NCBI GenBank assembly: GCA_910584325.1
Contig: CAJTZH010000011.1
Location: 1-47,167, forward strand
Direction: 5' to 3'
Origin: an uncultured Lachnospiraceae bacterium
GTDB lineage: Bacteria > Bacillota > Clostridia > Lachnospirales > Lachnospiraceae
Length of the DNA: 47,167 nt
Notes under the pieces: generated by a model
What the model was told of the DNA's origin: nothing
The model's database searches: none
The model's input: only the letters and a program-made list of their open reading frames with translations
Program-made: the position numbers and the translations under genes
In this document: positions 41,138 to 47,167 of the stretch, piece after piece
Layout of the letters: every line of letters begins with the position of its first letter
Numbering within the stretch: the stretch's first letter is position 1

Positions 41138-42751
41138 CTAGTTTAATTTTTGGTTCATATAATCTTTTGGAGAAATTCCCTCCAGTTTTTTGAATACTTT
41201 GCTAAAATAAAAAGAACTTTCAAAACCAAGGGAATCGGAAATTTCGTAAATCTTCAACGTGCCTTCTGACATCAGCTTTTTGGCTTCATTTATTTTAGTC
41301 GCCGTCACATACTCGTTAAATCCCTGATTACTGTATTTTTTAAATAACTGGCTTAAATAATTGGGCGTAATGTTAAAGCGGGACGCCACGTCGTTTAATG
41401 TCAGTTTTTCACATATATGGTCGTTAATATAACGTTTTACCATATTGACCGTGTGATTTGTGTGCGTGTTTTTGCGTTCCCGGATATACCCGGAAAGTTT
41501 TTCACAGAATACGTTCAGCCAGTCCACAATCTGTTCGGTTGTATGCTGGCGGTAAATGGAACGATAATAATCCGGGTAATCGGAAAATAAATCTGTCATT
41601 GTCTGCTCGCCGTTGGGGATGGAAGAAATCGCCATATATAAAATACTGCAGGCGGCGTCCATCGCCTGGGAAATGTGGTTCGGGTATTCCAGAAACATCG
41701 CGTTTAACTGAGTGATAATACCGCACAATTTTATCTCGTCAAACTCTTCAAACGCCTGCGACAATGTTTCTCTGAAAATGGAAAGATTAAAAATCCGATG
41801 GGTGTTACCGGCAGGAACACATTCTTCAAAAAAGCAAAAAGGTCTCTGTTCGTCTGTATATGAAAAAGCCTGTCTTGCGTATTGATACGAAAGTGAAATA
41901 TCCATCGGCGCCCCTACGCAGGTTCCGATGCCGGCGCGAAATGTCGTATTGTAGTATTTGCGCAGAGTTTCCAGTAAAATGTCAAGCACTTCCAGAATAC
42001 GAGCACTGTCGGGCGAATATCTGTTATCTGTTTCTTTTACTTCAATTAGCAGGGCGCAATGTTTTACATCCAGAGAAATGACTTTGGCGGACAGATATTT
42101 CTGGATTAATTCCGTCAGTAAATTAAAAGAACTTAAATACAGGGCAAACTGCTTGCCGGACGACAGATGATTGCTTGTCTGGTCAAAAAATTCTAAATAG
42201 GCGCACTGGTAGAAATCAGCATGGAGGCTGATGTTTAAAAATTCGCTCTGGAGTGCAAACTGTTCGGGATTGTCAAACATGTTCTGTAATAAGCGGATAT
42301 AAAATTTCTCTTCGTTTTTTACATAGTAATTATCGTCCTCTCCGCCGGGAGTGTTTGCAGATTTAGATTTTACCACACGTTCCTTTGCCTTGTTGACAGC
42401 ATCGGATAACGTTTCCGGCGTCAGTTCCAGTTTAATCAGATAGTCCGACGCCTGATAAGTCAGTGCTTCCTTTGCCAGCTGAAATTCTTCGTAGCTTGTA
42501 AGGAAAATGAAGACCGGATTACAGTAGCCGTAACGCTCCACGCAGATTTTTATCAGTTCCATTCCCGTCATTTTGGGCATCTTGATATCGCAGATAATAA
42601 TATCCGGATGAAGCGTTTCAATCAGTTGCAGCGCGCTTTCCCCATTTCCAGCGACACCGGCGACTTCAATATTTAATTTCTCACAGTTGAGCATGGACTT
42701 AATCCCTGCCTGGACAAGCGGCTCATCGTCCACAATAATAATTTTATACAT
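41138..42751 (-). CDS. YesN-type response regulator, AraC-family
   Basis: 537 aa. Receiver domain with phospho-acceptor D55 in IIICDIKMPKMTG and the conserved T(S) and K of SDYLIKLE; a long central domain of unclear role (about 140-420); two AraC helix-turn-helix motifs at the C terminus (NHTVNMVKRYINDHICEKLT onwards, LNDVASRFNITPNYLSQLFKKY, FYFSKVFKKLEG). Six bases separate it from its kinase. It probably activates the nearby importer. Confidence 0.92.
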   Translation of the reverse strand: MYKIIIVDDEPLVQAGIKSMLNCEKLNIEVAGVAGNGESALQLIETLHPDIIICDIKMPKMTGMELIKICVERYGYCNPVFIFLTSYEEFQLAKEALTYQASDYLIKLELTPETLSDAVNKAKERVVKSKSANTPGGEDDNYYVKNEEKFYIRLLQNMFDNPEQFALQSEFLNISLHADFYQCAYLEFFDQTSNHLSSGKQFALYLSSFNLLTELIQKYLSAKVISLDVKHCALLIEVKETDNRYSPDSARILEVLDILLETLRKYYNTTFRAGIGTCVGAPMDISLSYQYARQAFSYTDEQRPFCFFEECVPAGNTHRIFNLSIFRETLSQAFEEFDEIKLCGIITQLNAMFLEYPNHISQAMDAACSILYMAISSIPNGEQTMTDLFSDYPDYYRSIYRQHTTEQIVDWLNVFCEKLSGYIRERKNTHTNHTVNMVKRYINDHICEKLTLNDVASRFNITPNYLSQLFKKYSNQGFNEYVTATKINEAKKLMSEGTLKIYEISDSLGFESSFYFSKVFKKLEGISPKDYMNQKLN

Positions 42752-42757
42752 AGTTGT

Positions 42758-44548
42758 TTATCTCCTGTCCGGAATACATATGGTCATTTTTGTATATTCG
42801 CCCAGTTCGCTCTCAATTGTAATGCCGTACCGGCTGCCAAATTCGTACTGAATGCGTTTTTGGATATTGGCAATGCCGATTTCACGGAATAACTGAGTCT
42901 TACCGGAAGGATGTTCCGAGAAAATTTCTTTTATTTTATCGGAACTTATACCCACGCCGTTGTCCCTGATATCAATGCAGATACAACAGTCATTGTTTTT
43001 GTAAACGTGAATATCGATGACGCCCGGCGTCTGTTTTGGTTCTATGCCGTGGAAAATGGCATTTTCAACAATCGGCTGCATGGTAAATTTTATAATAAGG
43101 CATTCATATAAATCCTCGTCGTCAACGGTAATGTTCATTTTCAGAGAGCCGCCATAGCGGTACTGCTGGATGGTAAAATAATCGCTGACAAGTTCCAGTT
43201 CATGCCTGAGAGGAATTAAAATTTTCGTGCCCTTTGCAATACTGCGCATTAATCTGGAAAGTGCCGTCGTCATCTCCGCAATTCCATCCGCACCCTGCGT
43301 AACCGCCATCCATTTGATAGAATTTAACGTATTATAGAGAAAATGCGGGTTAATCTGGCTCTGTAACATTTTATATTCGAGGTCTTTTTTGTCTTTTTCG
43401 TCCTGTATCCGTTCTTCCATCAATCTCTCGATATTTTGCGACAGCGCATTAATTCCGCGCCCGATATCGCCCAGTTCATGTTTCCATTCGATGGATTCGT
43501 CACGGCTGAAATCGCCGGCAGAAACCCGTTCCAGTTTCTTTTGAATTTTACCGACAGGAACATTGATAATTTTATATAAAATGACGGATAACAAAATGCC
43601 AATCAGCATTATCAGCAGCGTAACGGCTATAATAATAATCAGATAAAGAGGTTTTCGCGAAGCCAGCTCCCCGGAAGAAATCATCTGTGAAATGTAGCAC
43701 CCCTCAACGGATAAAGGCTGTGTTACGATGATGCCGTCCTGATTGGAAACGGCGTCGTGAAAGGAGTATGCAGTAATGGAGGCGGACATTTCTGAATTTT
43801 GTAAAAGAGCATACTGTATGTTTTCTGTCTGCAGTTCCAAAAGAGAATCCGGCGTCATTTTATAAATATGTTCTCCCAGAGTCAGATAAAGGGAACTGTC
43901 TTGTGGCAGCGAGTAATACTGCATCGGCGCGGTAAAAAAAGATTCTGATAAAGAAAAAGACGCATAGCCTCCCCGCACAAAACTGTAAGTATGGCTGATG
44001 GGGCTGACAATCAGTAACACGCTTTTACCGGTACGCCTTACATAGGGGTCGGCTATATATCCTTGTGAAAAGTTGAATTGATTTGACAGAATCTGTTCCT
44101 TGAAAATGTCCAGCTCCCGCGTCATAACCGATACATTCTGTGAAGTGGAATAGGCGGGGTCAACAATCTGGATATATTTGTCGTAGTCGTTCCCTATAAT
44201 AATTCTGTGGATATGTGACGTAATAGGACTGGCGTAATATTCTTCGCAAAGACGTTCAAATGCGTTAATTGCGACAGAAGGAGCGGAATATTCGCTATAT
44301 TTTAAAAAATTACCGATGTATAAATGATTCTGGCAGAAGGAAACCAGACGAGATAATTCTTCTATATTCCGGTTGACGGAATCCGTCATAAAAGACAGAT
44401 TGGCATCGGTATTCTCCACAATTGTATATTTTATATACCGGTTATAAAAATTCGCCGTAATACCAGAAAGAATTCCGCCGATGATAACGGTAAATACCAG
44501 TGTAATCAGTAAAATTATGGTCTGCAGGGAATGATTGTGTTTTTTCAT
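42758..44548 (-). CDS. YesM-type sensor histidine kinase
   Basis: 596 aa. Membrane span at about 12-34, extracytoplasmic sensor (about 35-300), second span (about 302-326), HAMP domain, then the His_kinase motif QINPHFLYNTLNSIKW (about 400) and HATPase with N-box PIVENAIFHG and DNGVGI. The class commonly senses carbohydrates and works with AraC-type regulators, as here. GAGGACTT precedes the ATG. Divergent from the binding-protein gene. Confidence 0.93.
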   Translation of the reverse strand: MKKHNHSLQTIILLITLVFTVIIGGILSGITANFYNRYIKYTIVENTDANLSFMTDSVNRNIEELSRLVSFCQNHLYIGNFLKYSEYSAPSVAINAFERLCEEYYASPITSHIHRIIIGNDYDKYIQIVDPAYSTSQNVSVMTRELDIFKEQILSNQFNFSQGYIADPYVRRTGKSVLLIVSPISHTYSFVRGGYASFSLSESFFTAPMQYYSLPQDSSLYLTLGEHIYKMTPDSLLELQTENIQYALLQNSEMSASITAYSFHDAVSNQDGIIVTQPLSVEGCYISQMISSGELASRKPLYLIIIIAVTLLIMLIGILLSVILYKIINVPVGKIQKKLERVSAGDFSRDESIEWKHELGDIGRGINALSQNIERLMEERIQDEKDKKDLEYKMLQSQINPHFLYNTLNSIKWMAVTQGADGIAEMTTALSRLMRSIAKGTKILIPLRHELELVSDYFTIQQYRYGGSLKMNITVDDEDLYECLIIKFTMQPIVENAIFHGIEPKQTPGVIDIHVYKNNDCCICIDIRDNGVGISSDKIKEIFSEHPSGKTQLFREIGIANIQKRIQYEFGSRYGITIESELGEYTKMTICIPDRR

Positions 44549-44724
44549 GCATAAGTCCTCACAAGCCGTGTATTTTAAGATAATAGTATTATTTTAACAT
44601 AAAGGAATAAAGAAAAAAACCTTGTCATAATTTTTTGCATATTTTTATAGTATTTTACATTTTATTAAAATAAAACAACTGTACAACACCCTAAAAAAAG
44701 AAAAAAAACAATAAGATTATCTAT

Positions 44725-44752
44725 TTGAAAAACAGATGTAAATTTTTATAAT
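44725..44752 (+). promoter_or_regulatory. Promoter of the sugar ABC operon
   Basis: TTGAAA (44725-44730), 16 bases, TATAAT (44747-44752), followed by AGGAGG before the start at 44802. The divergent kinase promoter should lie in the AT-rich 44560-44700 stretch, but I could not fix it. Confidence 0.7.
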
Positions 44753-44801
44753 GAGATACAGAAAGATACATGAAAATAAAATTTATTTAGGAGGTATTTT
44801 T

Positions 44802-46154
44802 ATGAGAAAGTTCTTATCAGTATTGCTGTCAGCAGTGATGATAGCAACATTGGCGACAGGATGCGGTTCGCCTAAGACGCAGGACCCGACAACGGCTGCA
44901 CCGCAGCAGGGGAACAATGAGGCAACAACGGCTGCGCCGGATACGGGTAATGAGGCAAAACCGGTTACATTAAAGTGGGCTATCTGGGATAAGGAGTCAA
45001 CGCCTTACTGGCAGGCATTAGCTGATGAATATCAGAAGACGCACAACAATGTAACAATTGAAATGGTTGACCTTGGTTCAACCGATTACATGACCGTACT
45101 TGCTACAGAGTTATCCGGTTCAGGAACGGATTTCGACGTCGTAACCATTAAGGATGTGCCGGGATATGCTACACTGGTTCAGAAGAACGCTATCGCTTCA
45201 TTAGACGATTACATAAAGAAGGACGGAATCGACCTTTCTAAGTATGCGGGCGTTACGGACCAGGTAACCGTAAACGGTTCCCTTTATGAATTACCTTTCA
45301 GAAACGATTTCTGGGTACTGTTCTACAATAAGGACCTGTTTGACGCGGCAAATGTTCCTTATCCGACAAATGACATGACCTTTAAACAGTATGACGAACT
45401 GGCAAGAAAGATGACAAAGACAGATTTCGGCGCGCAGGTATACGGTACACATTACCATACATGGAGGTCAGCTGTACAGCTCTTCGGTGTATTGGATGGA
45501 AAACATACCATTCTTGACGGAAATGATTACAGCTTCTTTAAAGAATACTACGAGATGGTATTGAATCAGGAAAAAGACGGTGTATGCCGTAAATACAGCG
45601 ATTTAAAGACAGAAGGTCTTCATTATTCAGCAGCGTTCTCCGGCGGTGATGTGGCAATGATGAATATGGGTTCATGGTTTATCGCTACAATGATTTCTAA
45701 CCTTGCAAGCGGCGAATATGACAAGAGTCTCTGCGGTAACTGGGGTATTGTTAAGTATCCTCACGCAGAAGGCGTTCCGGCAGGTTCAACACTTGGTACG
45801 ATTACAGGTCTTTCTGTAACGACAGCAACGGATACACCGGATGAAGCATGGGAGTTTGTTAAGTGGGTAAGCGGCGAGGAAGGCGCGGCAGTTATGGCTG
45901 CAACAGGTAACTTCCCTGCGATTATGACCAGCGAGGCAATGAACCTTATCACAGGATTGGAAGGATTCCCACAGGATGCAGAGTCTAAGGAAGCGTTAAA
46001 TGTATCAAATCTTTACCTTGAAGTACCGTATGCGCCAAACGTATCAGAAATCAACAGCGCGCTTGATTCTTACCACGGTTCTATCATGAGCGGCGAAATG
46101 TCAATCGACGACGGTATCAAGGCAATGGAAGACGCAGTAAAAGCAATTAAGTAA
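44802..46154 (+). CDS. Carbohydrate ABC transporter substrate-binding lipoprotein
   Basis: 450 aa from the ATG at 44802 (AGGAGG upstream). Lipoprotein signal with lipobox LATGC (C21), then a Thr/Ala/Glu-rich linker and a family 1 extracellular solute-binding domain (TLKWAIWDKESTPYWQALAD, then ALDSYHGSIMSG at the C terminus). Captures an oligosaccharide for the permease downstream. The linker and the high-level expression expected from the hairpin after it suit a receptor. Confidence 0.93.
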   Translation: MRKFLSVLLSAVMIATLATGCGSPKTQDPTTAAPQQGNNEATTAAPDTGNEAKPVTLKWAIWDKESTPYWQALADEYQKTHNNVTIEMVDLGSTDYMTVLATELSGSGTDFDVVTIKDVPGYATLVQKNAIASLDDYIKKDGIDLSKYAGVTDQVTVNGSLYELPFRNDFWVLFYNKDLFDAANVPYPTNDMTFKQYDELARKMTKTDFGAQVYGTHYHTWRSAVQLFGVLDGKHTILDGNDYSFFKEYYEMVLNQEKDGVCRKYSDLKTEGLHYSAAFSGGDVAMMNMGSWFIATMISNLASGEYDKSLCGNWGIVKYPHAEGVPAGSTLGTITGLSVTTATDTPDEAWEFVKWVSGEEGAAVMAATGNFPAIMTSEAMNLITGLEGFPQDAESKEALNVSNLYLEVPYAPNVSEINSALDSYHGSIMSGEMSIDDGIKAMEDAVKAIK

Positions 46155-46190
46155 AAATTTGTGAAACGAGTCGATAGTAAATTGGTTTGG

Positions 46191-46220
46191 ATGGGCTGTT
46201 AGTTTAACAGCCCATTTTAA
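46191..46220 (+). terminator. Intercistronic hairpin after the binding protein
   Basis: ATGGGCTGTT (46191-46200) pairs with AACAGCCCAT (46206-46215) with a 5-base loop, then TTTT. It probably stops part of transcription, so the binding protein is made in excess over the permease. Confidence 0.75.
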
Positions 46221-46254
46221 AACCGGTATACAGTTTCAATACAGGAGAGTTATT

Positions 46255-47167
46255 ATGGATAATGCAAAAAAAATGGAAATCGATACCATGCAGACGCAGC
46301 TGGACGGATTGATTGCGAAGGTCTGTAATGGTATTGATGACGCGAAGGAGAAGAAGGAATGCTTATCTCGTATTGATAAATTGCAGAGGACTCTCTCCAA
46401 AAAACGCTCGGGCAGTAAGCTGAGCCGGGAGTTTAAAAGAGATTTGGTTTCTTACTCCTTTATTGCGCCGAACTTTATCGGCTTTGCCGTTTTCACGCTT
46501 GTTCCTATTGTGTTTGCATTTGCGCTTGCATTTTTGAAGTGGGACGGAAGTAATGCAATCGAGTTTATGGGACTTAGTAATTTTAAACGGTTAGGAAGCG
46601 ATATATTTTTTAAAGCGGCTTTGAAAAATACAATTATTTATTGTATCGGCACGGTTCCGCTGACAATGATTGCCTCGCTTGCGCTGGCTGTTATTCTGAA
46701 TCAGAAAGTAAAGGGACGGGCAATATTCAGAACGTTATCGTTTTTTCCGTATGTCGGTTCACTTGTAGCAGTAACTGCCGTATGGAAAATGTTATTCCAT
46801 CCTTCCAAAGGACCGATTAACTCCATTCTTTATAATGTGTTCGGCGTGGCACAGGGAGACTTGCCGCAGTGGTTTTCCGGCGGACTGGTACTGTTATCGC
46901 TGATTTTATTCAGCGTCTGGAAGTACATGGGATATTACATGATTGTATACTTGGCAGCACTCCAGGGCATCTCTTCTTCCCTGTATGAGGCGGCCAGCAT
47001 TGACGGGGCAAACGGGTGGCAGAAATTGCTGTACATTACCGTACCCATGTTAACCCCAACTACATTTTTTGTACTGATTATGCTGACCATTCAGTGTTTT
47101 AAAGTTTTCGACCTGGTGTACGTCATGACAGGCGGCGGTCCGGGCAATGCCACTAAGACACTGGTTA
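46255..47167 (+). CDS. Sugar ABC transporter permease, MalF-like (partial, cut by window end)
   Basis: The frame opens with an ATG at 46255 (AGGAGAG upstream) and stays open to the window edge, giving 304 residues. A Lys/Glu-rich helical N-terminal extension (about 1-60) is unusual; it is followed by membrane spans from FIAPNFIGFAVFTLVPI onward and the EAA loop, EAASIDGANGWQKLLYITVP, that contacts the ATPase. Pairs with the binding protein; a MalG-like partner would be expected just beyond the window. Confidence 0.92.
   Translation, partial: MDNAKKMEIDTMQTQLDGLIAKVCNGIDDAKEKKECLSRIDKLQRTLSKKRSGSKLSREFKRDLVSYSFIAPNFIGFAVFTLVPIVFAFALAFLKWDGSNAIEFMGLSNFKRLGSDIFFKAALKNTIIYCIGTVPLTMIASLALAVILNQKVKGRAIFRTLSFFPYVGSLVAVTAVWKMLFHPSKGPINSILYNVFGVAQGDLPQWFSGGLVLLSLILFSVWKYMGYYMIVYLAALQGISSSLYEAASIDGANGWQKLLYITVPMLTPTTFFVLIMLTIQCFKVFDLVYVMTGGGPGNATKTLV

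Noticed and set aside
1..47167. CRISPR array, tRNA or rRNA genes
   Set aside because: No regularly spaced direct repeats and no recognisable tRNA or rRNA sequence were seen on either strand.

Overview
The window reads as a chromosomal segment of a low-to-mid GC anaerobic Firmicute, most likely Lachnospiraceae/Clostridia. This is inferred from AGGAGG ribosome binding sites, two T-box leaders, rubrerythrin, GHKL/LytTR and YesMN-type regulators, and no outer-membrane genes. It carries a compact filamentous-phage (inovirus) prophage at its left end.

Region 1 (about 187-10448): a complete-looking inovirus prophage, all genes on the minus strand. In transcription order: four early genes of unknown or weakly known function (67, 76, 246 and 121 aa); a probable ssDNA-binding protein (214 aa); a 450-base non-coding region packed with at least six hairpins (probable origin/packaging region); small single-span virion proteins (116, 49, 81, 69, 41 and 45 aa) with an internal promoter; a terminator; a 724-aa pIII-like adsorption protein; a pVI-like protein (94 aa); a Zot/pI-like assembly ATPase (283 aa); an HUH rolling-circle replication initiator (261 aa); and an IS30-family DDE transposase (340 aa) that sits in the same operon and may be the integration enzyme. 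The order coat genes - terminator - III - VI - I(Zot) matches M13/f1, and no secretin is present, as expected for a monoderm host. Five small genes were found by reading frames by eye. The palindrome core CCGCACGTGC occurs five times in this region and I found it nowhere else in the window. A 15-bp exact direct repeat brackets the element; its right copy ends 11 bases before the -35 box of the trp promoter.

Region 2 (10460-17323): the complete tryptophan operon trpEGDCFBA, preceded by a T-box with a probable UGG (Trp) specifier and two successive terminator hairpins whose arms are nearly interchangeable.

Region 3 (17360-27974): azlCD amino-acid exporter, ABC exporter, coiled-coil protein, pyrC dihydroorotase, deoxyinosine DNA glycosylase, esterase-like protein, rarA/mgsA, two MATE transporters and rubrerythrin, ending in a strong terminator.

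Region 4 (28071-36456): lgt; a chemoreceptor; a GHKL kinase/LytTR regulator pair; facing them a two-gene ABC exporter with a VanZ-like protein; then a decayed gene remnant and a REP-like long hairpin.

Region 5 (36478-47167): a second T-box (probable Ala specifier) before a class I aminotransferase; a dGTPase-like HD hydrolase; convergently, a heparinase II/III-like enzyme under a YesMN-type two-component system; and divergently a carbohydrate ABC importer (binding protein and the start of a permease cut by the window edge). This last block looks like a polysaccharide/uronide utilisation locus.
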